DNA of 64,000 nucleotides from an uncultured Pelagibacteraceae bacterium (GCA_902536385.1 CACAWY010000001.1:62001-126000); one strand, 5' to 3'. Counted from the first letter of the stretch, positions 18,281-27,765 are shown. Numbers and translations are program-made. Notes: a model not told the origin generated them from the sequence alone.

Positions 18281-20762
18281 TTAGAGCTCTGGACTCGTCT
18301 CCAAAAGGCTTAAAAGTTAATATTAAATAAGGAAGTAAAGTTAAGACTAAAATCATCGCTAGCATCATTGCTATTCCTGTAAATACTCCAAAATATATTG
18401 TTGGTATAAAATTAGATAATATAAGTATTGAAAATCCAAATACAATTGTCACTGAGGTATTTAAAATTGCTATACCTACTGTGTTATGACATCTATCTAA
18501 AGTTTTATTATAATTTTTTATTTTTTTAAACTCTTCTCTAAATCTATAAATATAGTGAATACTGTTATCTACAGCTATTCCAATTGTAATTGCTGCTATA
18601 GTAATAGTCATCATATCCAAGGGTATTTCTGCAAGACCAATTATTCCTAAAATGAAAAAAGCTGCAATAAAATTAGGAACAACACCAATAAAAGATAAAT
18701 GTAAATTTTTGAATAAAACAAAAAACATTGCAAGAATTCCCAACATTACAATTCCCAGTGTGAGAATTTGGGATTTAAATAAACTTTGTAGTAAATTATT
18801 AAATAAAATCAGCACCCCAGCAAGTTTGTACTCATCTTTTTCAAAACCGAGTTTTTTATTTAAATCTTCATTAATTTGATTTATTAGATCGTTTCTTCTT
18901 AAATTTTCTGATGAATCTTTTATACGCACACTTATTCTCGCTTCATCTTCCTCAACTGAAATATAAGGTGAAATGATTTCTTTCTTAATCTCTTCAGGTA
19001 TTTTACTATATAAAACTGCTATCTCTAAACTTTGTAATTCTTTTTTGTTTAAATCTTCTGCAACTCTTAATATTGATCCAAATGATAATACTTTTCCTAT
19101 TTCAGGAAGAGAGTCCAAATAGTCATGAACTTTAAGGATTTTATCCATCTTATCTCTTGTAAACCAATACTTAGACTTATTTTCACTTTCTATATTATCT
19201 TCTTCCCACTCTGAAAATTCGTCGTCATTTTCTTTACCATCTTTATCACTTTTTTTTACGGGAAATTTTATAATTACGTTTAATGGTGTAGTACCGCCTA
19301 ATTCTTCATCAATTTTTTTCATACCTTTATAAATTTCAGTTCTTTTATCAAAATAATTAATGAAACTATTTTCCACTTCTAATTTTGTGATACCGAAGAG
19401 GCTTGCAATTACAACTATTCCAGTTAATAAAATAATTATATTTTTATTTTTTTTTGCTATTGATCCTAGAAAAGACGTAAATATAGATTTTTCTGTATCT
19501 TTAACATTTATTTCATTTTCAGAAGAAAATATATTTAATAGTGAGGGTAATAAAAAAAATGTTACTACATATGATACTACTAAACCAAGTGTCATCATCC
19601 AACCAAAGTCAATAATCGGTTTTATTCCACTAAATATCAAAGATAGAAATGCACAAATCGTTGTTAGTACAGTGTAAAGAATTGGCTGCATCATTTTTGT
19701 GCTTGATTTAATAATAGTCTCCGACTTATTTAATTCTGGATTTTCTTTTTTTAATTGAAGAAACCTAACTGTAACATGAATATTCATCGCCATATTCAAT
19801 ATTAACATTAAAGCAATAAAGTTTGAGGAAATGACTGTGACCTTCCAACCCAGTAGTCCGAGCAAACCTATCATAAAAATCACAGAGGTTATACATCCTG
19901 CTAGTGGCATTAAAACCCATTTAAAGTTTCTAAAGATAAACCAAAGAGTCAAAATTATGAAAATAAAAACACCTATTCCAAAAACTATTATATCGCTTTT
20001 TATAAAACTCATCATGTCATCGGCAATCATAGGAATGCCCCCTAAGTGTATTTTAGCATTTTCACCATATCTATTAATTACATTTCTTATTTCATTTATG
20101 TTTTGATGGTTTCTTAAATTATATAAATTTTTGTACTCCTCATATTCTTTTACGAATACTTTATAATTGGACTTTTCATCTTTTGTTAAATCTTTTTCAA
20201 GTGATTGAAGATAATATTTTTCTTTTATTTTTATAAACTCTGCTAATCTTTCATCTTTTTTCAAATAAACTACTATTCCAGAAGTCTTTCCATCTTCGCT
20301 AATTACATAATTTTTATAAATTGGACTATTTAATATTTCTTCAAAACCTCTCTTTCTATCAATTTCTGGATAAGCTAAATTTTTGTAGTTTTTTAGTCTA
20401 TCCATTAAATTTTCATCGGTGCTTTTTAATAGAGGTACATCAATTACAGTTATTACATTATCTACCCACGAGAGTTTCTCAATTTTTGATTTTAATAACT
20501 GTAGATTTAAAATAGTTTCTTTTTCAGTGAAATTTGAAACAGGTGTATAAGTTAAAAACAAAAAATCTTTAGAACCGTATCTTTCATTAATTTCCCTTAA
20601 ATATTTTAAATCTTTATCTCCCTCTAATAATAATGCGTCAGAGGAGGCATCTAAGTTAAAATTTTTTGCGAAATATAAAGAAAAACCTATTAAAATTCCT
20701 AATAACAGTAAAGTTATTTTTGAATAATCTATGATGAATTTTTTATAAACGTTCAGTAACAT
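18273..20762 (-). CDS. MMPL/RND-superfamily membrane protein
   Basis: This large membrane protein (829 residues) has the internal duplication of the RND superfamily. One hydrophobic helix lies near residues 15-32, followed by an extracytoplasmic domain. A block of five to six helices (~255-420) contains the sterol-sensing-like stretch, then helix ~437-455, a second soluble domain, and a final helix block (~690-815). The helix-4 region with GIAVDNSIHYIYRFREE resembles MMPL and HpnN-like exporters, which move lipids or other hydrophobic cargo. The cargo here is unknown. It lies between dnaB and cvpA-purF, the slot held by alr and radA in many other alphaproteobacteria. No partner adaptor gene is nearby. 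Confidence 0.82.
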   Translation of the reverse strand: MLLNVYKKFIIDYSKITLLLLGILIGFSLYFAKNFNLDASSDALLLEGDKDLKYLREINERYGSKDFLFLTYTPVSNFTEKETILNLQLLKSKIEKLSWVDNVITVIDVPLLKSTDENLMDRLKNYKNLAYPEIDRKRGFEEILNSPIYKNYVISEDGKTSGIVVYLKKDERLAEFIKIKEKYYLQSLEKDLTKDEKSNYKVFVKEYEEYKNLYNLRNHQNINEIRNVINRYGENAKIHLGGIPMIADDMMSFIKSDIIVFGIGVFIFIILTLWFIFRNFKWVLMPLAGCITSVIFMIGLLGLLGWKVTVISSNFIALMLILNMAMNIHVTVRFLQLKKENPELNKSETIIKSSTKMMQPILYTVLTTICAFLSLIFSGIKPIIDFGWMMTLGLVVSYVVTFFLLPSLLNIFSSENEINVKDTEKSIFTSFLGSIAKKNKNIIILLTGIVVIASLFGITKLEVENSFINYFDKRTEIYKGMKKIDEELGGTTPLNVIIKFPVKKSDKDGKENDDEFSEWEEDNIESENKSKYWFTRDKMDKILKVHDYLDSLPEIGKVLSFGSILRVAEDLNKKELQSLEIAVLYSKIPEEIKKEIISPYISVEEDEARISVRIKDSSENLRRNDLINQINEDLNKKLGFEKDEYKLAGVLILFNNLLQSLFKSQILTLGIVMLGILAMFFVLFKNLHLSFIGVVPNFIAAFFILGIIGLAEIPLDMMTITIAAITIGIAVDNSIHYIYRFREEFKKIKNYNKTLDRCHNTVGIAILNTSVTIVFGFSILILSNFIPTIYFGVFTGIAMMLAMILVLTLLPYLILTFKPFGDESRALND

Positions 20763-20813
20763 CAGCAGTTTCAGATATATCTGAATATTTTTATAACAAA
20801 AGAAAAATTAAGT

Positions 20814-22241
20814 CTAATTTTTGGTTAAATCTTTAAATTTTGTATAAATTCCCTCAAACTCTACTTTAATTGTACCTGTTGGTCCGTGTCGTTGCTTGCC
20901 CAAAATGATATCAGCAAGCCCATTCACATCGTTCATTTTAGATTGCCACTCAGCATGTTCAATAGACCCAAGTTTTGGTTGTTTTCTCTCCAAATAGTAG
21001 GCTTCTCTATATACAAACATCACTACATCTGCATCTTGTTCAATTGAGCCTGACTCCCTTAAATCTGCCAATTGTGGCTGTTTATCGTCTCTTTGCTCTA
21101 CAGCCCTAGATAACTGTGATAAAGCAAGAACTGGAACAGAAAGTTCTTTCGCTAAAGCTTTAAGACCTTGAGTAATTTCAGAAATTTCCTGAACTCTATT
21201 ATCCATTTTATTTGAGTTAGACCTCATTAATTGAATATAATCAACAACTATCAAACTAAGTCCTTCAAGCCTTTTAATTCTTCTTGCTCTATTGCTTAAT
21301 GCTGCAATTGTTATGGCTGGAGTTTCATCTATGAATAAAGGAAGATTATAAATATTTCTAGACGTCTCTATGTATCTATTTATTTCTTCTTCAGTAACTT
21401 TTCCTCTTCTTACATCATCAGATTTAATTCTAGCTTGCTCAGAAAGAATTCTAGTTGATAATTGTTCAGAAGACATTTCTAAAGAAAAAAAAGCAACAGA
21501 GGATTTTTCTTGTCTTTTTAAAATATTTTGCGATGCATGATAAGCAATATTAGTAGCTAAAGCTGTTTTACCCATAGAGGGTCTTCCTGCAATAATTATC
21601 AAATCTGATTTATGTAACCCTCCTAGTTTTTCGTCAAGATCTTTTAGACCTGTTGGTACACCAACTATACCTTGATCGTTTTGCATTGCTAATGTTGCCA
21701 TTTCAATAGTTTGATCTAAAGCTTGATTGAATTTCAAAAATGAGCGATTAAAACTTCCTCGCTCAGCTAAATCGTAAAGGGATTTTTCTGTACTTACGAT
21801 TATATTCTCAGCATTTTGCTCTTGTGAATTAGCATTTAAAGTTTCATAAGATAACTTATCAGATATAGAAATTAATTCTCTTCTTAAATGCATTTCATGA
21901 ATAATTTTTGCATAATCAACTGCCTGTTTAGTTGACCCTGAAAATCTTGTAAGTTTTACTAAATACTCAGTGCCGCCCACCTCATTGAGCATGTTATCTT
22001 TTTCAAAAAAATTTTTAAGTGTAATTGGGTTAGCAATCATGCCCTTATTATTAAGACTCTCTATTACTTCATATATTTTAATGTGAGCAGGATCGTAAAA
22101 AATTGATGGTTTTATAAATGTAGCAATTTCATCTAAAATATCATTGTTCACTAGCACTGACCCGATTAATGCTTGTTCCGCCTCTAAATTCGATGGTTGT
22201 TTATTTTCTATTTTATTTTTTATTGCTTGAATATCATCCAC
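20814..22241 (-). CDS. dnaB: Replicative DNA helicase DnaB
   Basis: DnaB is the hexameric 5'-3' helicase of the replication fork. The N-terminal domain starts NLEAEQALIGSVLVNNDIL. The RecA-like motor has the Walker A sequence AGRPSMGKTALATN near residue 215, the Walker B region LIVVDYIQLM, and the C-terminal KQRHGPTGTI signature. Length 475 is normal and there is no intein. It follows rpsF-rpsR-rplI after a gap of 74 bases, the standard bacterial arrangement. Confidence 0.98.
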   Translation of the reverse strand: MDDIQAIKNKIENKQPSNLEAEQALIGSVLVNNDILDEIATFIKPSIFYDPAHIKIYEVIESLNNKGMIANPITLKNFFEKDNMLNEVGGTEYLVKLTRFSGSTKQAVDYAKIIHEMHLRRELISISDKLSYETLNANSQEQNAENIIVSTEKSLYDLAERGSFNRSFLKFNQALDQTIEMATLAMQNDQGIVGVPTGLKDLDEKLGGLHKSDLIIIAGRPSMGKTALATNIAYHASQNILKRQEKSSVAFFSLEMSSEQLSTRILSEQARIKSDDVRRGKVTEEEINRYIETSRNIYNLPLFIDETPAITIAALSNRARRIKRLEGLSLIVVDYIQLMRSNSNKMDNRVQEISEITQGLKALAKELSVPVLALSQLSRAVEQRDDKQPQLADLRESGSIEQDADVVMFVYREAYYLERKQPKLGSIEHAEWQSKMNDVNGLADIILGKQRHGPTGTIKVEFEGIYTKFKDLTKN

Positions 22242-22315
22242 AACTAGATAATACGATAAAGAGTTTATCTATAAAGTGAAAAGTTACGCACTTTTTTTAA
22301 ACGTCTGTGGAAAAG

Positions 22316-22771
22316 TTATTTAGTTTGGATTTTATCAATTTTTACTGAAATATCTGCTTTTACCTCAGAATGAAAGTTGATTTCAATTTTATAAGTTCCA
22401 ATTTTATTTAATTCACTTTTCAAAATTATTTGAGATGGGCTTACTTCCGCTTTGGTTTTTTCTTTTATAAGATTAGTAATTTCTTTTGGCTTAATTGAGC
22501 CATATAGCTCACCGTTTTCTTTACTTTCTCTATTAAAGGTAAATATTTTTTTATTAACTAATTTAGCTATTTCCTTGAACTTATTTTTTAATTCAGTGTT
22601 TTTTTTATTTAATTCATCTTTCTTTTTACTCACATAACTTAAATTTTCTTTATTAAATCTAAGAGCTTTACCTTGTTTTAAAAGATAATTTCTTCCATAG
22701 CCGTTTTTGACAGTAACTTTATCTCCAATATTTCCTAAATTTAAAATATTTTCTAATAATATAACTTCCAT
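22316..22771 (-). CDS. rplI: 50S ribosomal protein L9
   Basis: L9 binds 23S rRNA at the L1-stalk base and influences reading-frame maintenance. The 151-residue protein has the N-terminal signature GDKVTVKNGYGRNYLLKQGKAL. A long lysine-rich central helix and the C-terminal domain with LYGSIKPKEI follow. It follows rpsR by one base in the ribosomal operon. Confidence 0.97.
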   Translation of the reverse strand: MEVILLENILNLGNIGDKVTVKNGYGRNYLLKQGKALRFNKENLSYVSKKKDELNKKNTELKNKFKEIAKLVNKKIFTFNRESKENGELYGSIKPKEITNLIKEKTKAEVSPSQIILKSELNKIGTYKIEINFHSEVKADISVKIDKIQTK

Positions 22772-22772
22772 C

Positions 22773-23045
22773 TTATAAAAGACCCAATATTTTTGCTTTC
22801 TTTATTTCTTTAGTGAGTTTTTTTTGTTTATTAAAAGACACTGAGGTTATTTTTGAAGAAACAATTTTTCCATTTTCAGAAACATATTTTTTTAATAAAC
22901 CTACATTTTTGTAATCAACTATAGGAGCATTTTTAACTGAAAGAGGGCATTTTTTTGAAAACTTACCTTCTGCTTTTTGAAACAAACTAAGTTTATTAAT
23001 CGAATTAGTATTTTTTTTGTGCCTTTTTTTATTATTTCGTTTCAT
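22773..23045 (-). CDS. rpsR: 30S ribosomal protein S18
   Basis: S18 forms a heterodimer with S6 on the platform of the small subunit. At 90 residues it has the usual size. The conserved core [19 protein letters not shown] and the basic tail are visible. The N-terminus is rich in Lys/Asn. It lies 7 bases after rpsF and just before rplI, so its partner S6 is made from the same message. Confidence 0.96.
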   Translation of the reverse strand: MKRNNKKRHKKNTNSINKLSLFQKAEGKFSKKCPLSVKNAPIVDYKNVGLLKKYVSENGKIVSSKITSVSFNKQKKLTKEIKKAKILGLL

Positions 23046-23052
23046 AAATTAA

Positions 23053-23373
23053 TTAACTTTTTTTAAAAAATTCAGTTTTAGTGTCTAATTTTTTATATTT
23101 TACTGTAAGATGTCTAATCACGTTTCCATCAACTTTAACTTTTTTCTGAATTTCGTTTAAAGTATCGGAGTTACCTTCAAATTTAAAGTGAATGTAAAAA
23201 CCTCTTTTGTAATTTTTTATCTTATTAGCAAGATTTAACAAACCCCATTCCTCTATTTTAATTACTTTTCCAGAAGATCTATTAATAATTTCGTTATACT
23301 TATCTTTTAATGATTTTAATTCTTTTTCAGCTAAATCTTGTTTAGCAACTATAGTGTTTTCGTAAAAAGCCAT
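23053..23373 (-). CDS. rpsF: 30S ribosomal protein S6
   Basis: S6 binds S18 on the 30S platform. The 106-residue protein begins MAFYENTIVAKQDL and shows the family patterns WGLLNLANKIKNYKRGFYIHFKF and GNVIRHLTVKYK. It lacks the long acidic or glutamate tail seen in some bacteria. It is the first gene of rpsF-rpsR-rplI-dnaB and is divergent from fabD across 104 bases that hold promoter-like sequences. Confidence 0.96.
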   Translation of the reverse strand: MAFYENTIVAKQDLAEKELKSLKDKYNEIINRSSGKVIKIEEWGLLNLANKIKNYKRGFYIHFKFEGNSDTLNEIQKKVKVDGNVIRHLTVKYKKLDTKTEFFKKS

Positions 23374-23419
23374 AAATTTTTGCGTTAAATTAAAATTAAT
23401 ATTTATTTATAAAATCAGG

Positions 23420-23447
23420 GTTATACTATAATAAAGGATTATAGCAA
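23420..23447. promoter_or_regulatory. Divergent promoter region for rpsF (-) and fabD (+)
   Basis: On the minus strand TTGCTA (complement of 23442-23447) and TATAAC (complement of 23420-23425) are spaced by 16 bases, a good sigma-70-like promoter about 47 bases before rpsF. On the plus strand a perfect TATAAT (23427-23432) lies 46 bases before fabD with a weaker -35. The two core promoters would overlap face to face, so they may compete. Identification is by inspection. Confidence 0.4.
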
Positions 23448-23477
23448 TACTAATAATTTTTTATTAATTTAAAATAA

Positions 23478-24422
23478 ATGAACGCTTTATTATTTCCAGG
23501 ACAAGGCTCTCAGGTTGTTGGTATGGGATCTGAATTTTATAACAATTTCGATAGGGTAAAAAAGATATTTAAACAAGCAGATGAAAGACTTGGTTTCTCA
23601 ATATCAAAGCTGATACTGGAAGGGCCTACAGATAAGTTGCAATTAACTGAAAATACGCAACCAGCAATTTTGACTGTAAGTTATTCAATTTTTAAAATTT
23701 TAAAAGAAGAATTTAGTTTTGACTTTCCATCTTTTAAATATTTTGCAGGTCACTCGCTAGGAGAGTATAGTGCATTAGTTTGCTCTGAGTCTTTAGAATT
23801 TGAAGATGCTTTGTATCTATTGCAGCAAAGAGGAAAGGCTATGCAAACAGCCGTTCCAGTAGGGGAAGGCACAATGATTGCTGTACTTGGCTCAAAGATT
23901 GATGAATTAAATCAATTAATGAAAAAAACTAATGAAAAAAATAATGGAGTCTGTGAAATTGCAAATGATAACGCAGATGGACAAGTAATAATTAGCGGAG
24001 ATAAAAAAAAAGTAGAGATTTTTCAAAAGACTTTAAAAGATAATAGAATTAAATTCATACCTTTAAAAGTCAGTGCACCCTTTCACTGTTCTCTTATGAA
24101 ATCAGCAGCTGAAGAAATGATAGATAAAATAAATAATACAATATTTAAAAAACCCTCTTTTGAGATTATAAGTAACGTGACAGCTGAAAAAACAAATAAA
24201 CCTGATGAAATAAAAAATTTATTAATAAAACAAATTTACTCAACTGTAAAATGGCGTGAGTCTATTTTGAAAATGTCGAGAGAAAAAGTGTCTAATTTTG
24301 TTGAAATAGGCCCTGGAAAAGTTTTATCTGGAATGGTTAAAAGAACAATCAAAGATGGAAATTGCTTTTCAATTAATACAATAGCTGATATTAAAAATTT
24401 TACAAATGAACTTAAAAAATAA
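23478..24422 (+). CDS. fabD: Malonyl-CoA--ACP transacylase
   Basis: FabD moves malonyl groups from CoA to acyl carrier protein, feeding fatty-acid elongation. The 314-residue enzyme has the FPGQGSQVVGMG N-terminus, the nucleophilic Ser in GHSLGEYSAL near residue 92, the conserved Arg in LLQQRGKAMQ, and the catalytic His in SAPFHCSLM near 202. It overlaps fabG by 17 bases, and acpP follows, so substrate, carrier and reductase are made together. Confidence 0.97.
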   Translation: MNALLFPGQGSQVVGMGSEFYNNFDRVKKIFKQADERLGFSISKLILEGPTDKLQLTENTQPAILTVSYSIFKILKEEFSFDFPSFKYFAGHSLGEYSALVCSESLEFEDALYLLQQRGKAMQTAVPVGEGTMIAVLGSKIDELNQLMKKTNEKNNGVCEIANDNADGQVIISGDKKKVEIFQKTLKDNRIKFIPLKVSAPFHCSLMKSAAEEMIDKINNTIFKKPSFEIISNVTAEKTNKPDEIKNLLIKQIYSTVKWRESILKMSREKVSNFVEIGPGKVLSGMVKRTIKDGNCFSINTIADIKNFTNELKK

Positions 24423-25137
24423 AAAAGTCTTGATAACAGGTGCCACCGGAGGAATTGGAAATAGCTTAGTTGAAAAATTTTATAAATTAGAATCTAATAT
24501 TCTTGCTACTGGTACAAATGAAGAAAAACTTGACCAAATAAAAAAAAAATATCCAAATGTGACAACTGAAAAATTCAAATTAGATGAACATAATAAAATT
24601 GAAGAATTTATAGACAATGTTGATAAAAAACTTAACGGAATTGATATTTTAGTTAATAACGCCGGTATCACTCTTGACAATTTATCAATTAGACTGTCCG
24701 AGGATAGTTGGAAGAAAGTTTTAGATATAAATTTAACATCAACTTTTTTGATGTGCAAATCTGTAATAAAAAAAATGTTAAAAAAAAGATACGGAAAAAT
24801 AATAAATATAACTTCTATAGTTGGACACACAGGAAATTTAGGACAAGCAAATTACTCAGCATCAAAAGCTGGAATAGTAGCATTTTCAAAAAGTTTGGCA
24901 TTAGAGTATGCAAAAAAAAATATTAATATAAATTGTGTTTCACCAGGTTTCATTAAAACAGACATGACTGATAAAATTAACGAAGAATTCAAAAAATCAC
25001 TTATAAACAAGATTCCATCTGGTAATTTAGGAACTGGCGAAGACGTTTCAAATTGTGTAGCTTTTTTAGCTTCAGATTTATCAAATTATATTAATGGAGA
25101 AACCATACACGTTAATGGTGGAATGTATATGGCTTGA
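24406..25137 (+). CDS. fabG: 3-oxoacyl-[ACP] reductase
   Basis: This short-chain dehydrogenase reduces 3-ketoacyl-ACP with NADPH in fatty-acid synthesis. The 243-residue protein has the cofactor motif TGATGGIGN at residues ~10-18, NNAGIT near 84, and the catalytic Ser/Tyr/Lys set with Tyr-x3-Lys in ANYSASKAG. The C-terminal GETIHVNGGMYMA is diagnostic for FabG. Its start lies inside fabD, suggesting coupled translation. Confidence 0.96.
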   Translation: MNLKNKKVLITGATGGIGNSLVEKFYKLESNILATGTNEEKLDQIKKKYPNVTTEKFKLDEHNKIEEFIDNVDKKLNGIDILVNNAGITLDNLSIRLSEDSWKKVLDINLTSTFLMCKSVIKKMLKKRYGKIINITSIVGHTGNLGQANYSASKAGIVAFSKSLALEYAKKNININCVSPGFIKTDMTDKINEEFKKSLINKIPSGNLGTGEDVSNCVAFLASDLSNYINGETIHVNGGMYMA

Positions 25138-25186
25138 CAATTCTGTCTAATAATCTATTAAGAAATCATATACAAGAAAGGATTTC

Positions 25187-25426
25187 ATGTCAGAGGATGT
25201 AAAAAGTAAAATACAGAAAATAGTAGCAGACCATCTAGGTATAGATGAGGAAAAAGTAACTGAGGAAGCGAGTTTTATTGACGATTTAGGAGCTGACAGC
25301 TTAGATACAGTGGAATTAGTAATGGCTTTTGAGGAGGAGTTTGGTTCAGAAATCTCCGACAGCGAGGCAGAAAAGATTTTAACTGTAGGTGATGCAATTA
25401 AATTTATTGAGAGTAAATCTAGTTAA
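25187..25426 (+). CDS. acpP: Acyl carrier protein
   Basis: This 79-residue acidic protein carries growing acyl chains on a phosphopantetheine arm. The arm attaches to the Ser of [14 protein letters not shown] near residue 37. Sequence and length are typical. The start has an AAAGGA ribosome site, stronger than most in the window, as expected for an abundant protein. A 49-base gap separates it from fabG, leaving room for a separate promoter. The fabF gene that normally follows acpP in related bacteria is absent here. Confidence 0.98.
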   Translation: MSEDVKSKIQKIVADHLGIDEEKVTEEASFIDDLGADSLDTVELVMAFEEEFGSEISDSEAEKILTVGDAIKFIESKSS

Positions 25427-25446
25427 AATTAAAATCGTTTTTTAAC

Positions 25447-26046
25447 ATGCTTAACGATGGAGAAAATATAATGGTTATTTTGTCTTCTCCATCTGGTGTT
25501 GGAAAAACAACGATTTCAAAAAAAATAGAGCAAAAATATCAATCTTTTAAAATTTCCGTTTCTCATACTACAAGGGCACCAAGATCCAATGAAATCGACG
25601 GTGTGGACTACCATTTTATTTCTAATGAAAAGTTTGAGCAATTAATTAAAGAAAAAAAATTTTATGAATACGCTAAAATTTTTGAAAATTACTATGGAAC
25701 TTTAAAAAAAAATGTTGATGAAACTATAAAAAAAAATGATTTGCTTTTTGATATTGACTGGCAAGGAACAAAACAATTATCAAAATTTAAAAATTTGAAA
25801 TTAATTAAGATTTATTTGATAACAGATAGTAAAGAGGAGTTGAAAAGTAGATTAATTAAGAGAAATCAAAATTCAAAAGCAGAAGTAGAAAAAAGATTTA
25901 ATTCATTTGATGAAGATATAAAACATTGGAATGATTATGATTATATCATAATAAATAAAAATTTAGAGTCGTGTTTTAAACAAATCGAGAGCATAATTTT
26001 GTCTAATAAGAATAAGCTTTCTATTTCTTCTCTAGCAACTCAGTAA
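25447..26046 (+). CDS. gmk: Guanylate kinase
   Basis: Gmk phosphorylates GMP to GDP, downstream of guaB and guaA. The P-loop SSPSGVGKTT, the GMP-binding VSHTTRAPRSNEIDG, the GTLKKNVDE segment and RLIKRN of the lid are present. Two starts are possible. The ATG at 25447 gives 199 residues and matches the N-terminal length of relatives. The ATG at 25471 has a better-spaced GGAG ribosome site and would give 191. The 3' end overlaps the convergent rsmA by 26 bases, the largest overlap in the window. Confidence 0.95.
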   Translation: MLNDGENIMVILSSPSGVGKTTISKKIEQKYQSFKISVSHTTRAPRSNEIDGVDYHFISNEKFEQLIKEKKFYEYAKIFENYYGTLKKNVDETIKKNDLLFDIDWQGTKQLSKFKNLKLIKIYLITDSKEELKSRLIKRNQNSKAEVEKRFNSFDEDIKHWNDYDYIIINKNLESCFKQIESIILSNKNKLSISSLATQ

Positions 26047-26806
26047 TTCTATAGTAAATTTCTGGTTTAAGATCAGATGGCCTTAAATTAAGTCTAAGAT
26101 TACTCAAACTATCTATCTCACTTTTATTCAGAATTTTTTTAATATTCTTATTTATCATTTTCCTTTTATTAGAGAAAAATAATGCAGTAATTTTTTCAAG
26201 ATTTATTAAATTTTTTATTTTAAATGATTTCATTCGCTTAGGTTTGAGATTTAAAACTATTGATGTCACTTTTGGTTTTGGATAAAAACAATTAGCTGAT
26301 ACAAAAAATTTGTTAATTAGATCAAGTCTATAACTAACTAAAATTGATAATCTTCCATAATTACTTGTTGAAAATTTACCTAAAATCTTGTCCCCAAGTT
26401 CTTTTTGAAACATAAAAATAAGATTGCAAAAATTTGGTGGCCATTTTTTAAATTTTAATATTTTTACGAGTATTTGTGAAGAAATATTATAAGGTAAGTT
26501 TCCAAAAATTACTGAGTTTTTATTTATAATTTTTTCTAAGTCATATTTTAAAATATCAGAATTTATTAATTTGATATTTTTATAATTTGAATACTTAAGT
26601 TTAAGGTACTCAAATAAATGATTATCTTTTTCAATTAAGGTAAAAGTTTTAGGATTTTTTTTGAGAATTTCGTCTGTTAATGCGCCTTTACCAGGCCCTA
26701 TTTCAATTACATTCTTATTTTTTATACTAGTTAGATTTACAATTTTAAGAATTATATTTTTATCAATTAAAAAATTTTGTCCCAGAGATTTTTTCGCAAA
26801 TCTCAT
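26021..26806 (-). CDS. rsmA: 16S rRNA dimethyladenosine transferase RsmA (KsgA)
   Basis: RsmA dimethylates two adjacent adenosines near the 3' end of 16S rRNA (A1518/A1519 in E. coli), a late checkpoint in 30S assembly. The 261-residue protein has KKSLGQNFLID at the N-terminus, the SAM site VIEIGPGKGALT near residue 35, and the catalytic NLPYNISSQI near residue 100. It is the last gene of lptF-lptG-lptD-surA-pdxA-rsmA, the same order as in many Proteobacteria. It overlaps pdxA by four bases. Confidence 0.97.
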   Translation of the reverse strand: MRFAKKSLGQNFLIDKNIILKIVNLTSIKNKNVIEIGPGKGALTDEILKKNPKTFTLIEKDNHLFEYLKLKYSNYKNIKLINSDILKYDLEKIINKNSVIFGNLPYNISSQILVKILKFKKWPPNFCNLIFMFQKELGDKILGKFSTSNYGRLSILVSYRLDLINKFFVSANCFYPKPKVTSIVLNLKPKRMKSFKIKNLINLEKITALFFSNKRKMINKNIKKILNKSEIDSLSNLRLNLRPSDLKPEIYYRITELLEKK

Positions 26807-27765
26807 AGCCCAAATTTATTTAAGAATTGTATACACTCAATTAAGCTACTTGGGTCAGCTTTATTTTTTTTAATAAGACTTTTGGCTACACCGTGATCAG
26901 GAGATAATCTCAAATATTTTAATCCTAAAGTTAAGTTTATAGCATTAAATTTAAAAATTGACTTAAAAGGAGCCAACACTTGATCGTGATACATGCCAAC
27001 TATTACATCATACCTTTTATATTCTTTAATAAAAACTGTATCAGCTACTAGTGGCCCATTTAAGTTTATACCTTTTTTTTTAAGTTTTAATACTGTTGGT
27101 AATATAATTTTCTTTTCTTCTGATTCATTCCTCATTTCTGAATTATGAGGATTTAAACCTAATATACCAATTCTCGGGTTCCGATTAAATAATATTCTGT
27201 AATATCTATTAATATTAAGAATTTTTTTAACAATTATTTTTGATTTTATTTTTTTTGGGACATCTTTAATATCAATATGAGTTGTTATTGGACTTACTGC
27301 GAAGTTTTTGTTTTTAATTAACATTACCTCAGAATTATCCTTAATTTTACACTTTGAGGCAAAAAATTCCGTAGCTCCGATTTTCTTTTGTTTAAAAAGA
27401 TCTTTATTAATAGGGCAATTTATCAAGCCTTTAATATTTTTATTTAATGAAATTTTATGTGCAAGGTTAAAGGTTTGGTAGATAAATTTTGTAGCATTTT
27501 TTTTCGATACTGAAAAAGGATTTTTATAATTTAAATTTACATTAATTATTTTAAGTGAATTATCATTTTCTCCTTCAATTAAACTTTTTACATGAGTAAT
27601 TTTTGTTGAAAATCTCATTTTCTTAAATTGATCCTTAATTAAGTTATAACTTGAAATTAAATATATTTTTTTTTTTAAAGAATTACTTATTTTCTTCCAA
27701 CTTTTACCAATTATCTCAGAGTTAATACTATTAGGATCTCCGCTTACTAGAATTATTTTTTTCAT
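26803..27765 (-). CDS. pdxA: 4-hydroxythreonine-4-phosphate dehydrogenase
   Basis: PdxA oxidises 4-phospho-hydroxythreonine in the deoxyxylulose-phosphate-dependent vitamin B6 pathway. The 320-residue protein starts with a SGDPNSINSEI segment typical of the family. It carries the metal-site histidines in TTHIDIKDVP, MYHDQVLAPFK and SPDHGVAKS, and the GLNPHNSEM segment. Lysine is very frequent and some loops are shortened compared with E. coli. It overlaps surA and rsmA by four bases each. Finding pdxA does not by itself show that the whole pathway is present. Confidence 0.95.
   Translation of the reverse strand: MKKIILVSGDPNSINSEIIGKSWKKISNSLKKKIYLISSYNLIKDQFKKMRFSTKITHVKSLIEGENDNSLKIINVNLNYKNPFSVSKKNATKFIYQTFNLAHKISLNKNIKGLINCPINKDLFKQKKIGATEFFASKCKIKDNSEVMLIKNKNFAVSPITTHIDIKDVPKKIKSKIIVKKILNINRYYRILFNRNPRIGILGLNPHNSEMRNESEEKKIILPTVLKLKKKGINLNGPLVADTVFIKEYKRYDVIVGMYHDQVLAPFKSIFKFNAINLTLGLKYLRLSPDHGVAKSLIKKNKADPSSLIECIQFLNKFGL

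Noticed and set aside
22273..22298. AAAGTG/CACTTT stem followed by a T-run, resembling a terminator
   Set aside because: The T-run follows the stem only on the plus strand, but both flanking genes (rplI and dnaB) are on the minus strand, so it cannot terminate either. The stem is only six bases.
22306..22314. DnaA-box-like TTTTCCACA on the minus strand before dnaB
   Set aside because: A single nine-base degenerate match is expected several times by chance in 64 kb of such AT-rich DNA. There is no cluster, AT-rich unwinding array or dnaA gene, so no origin is claimed.
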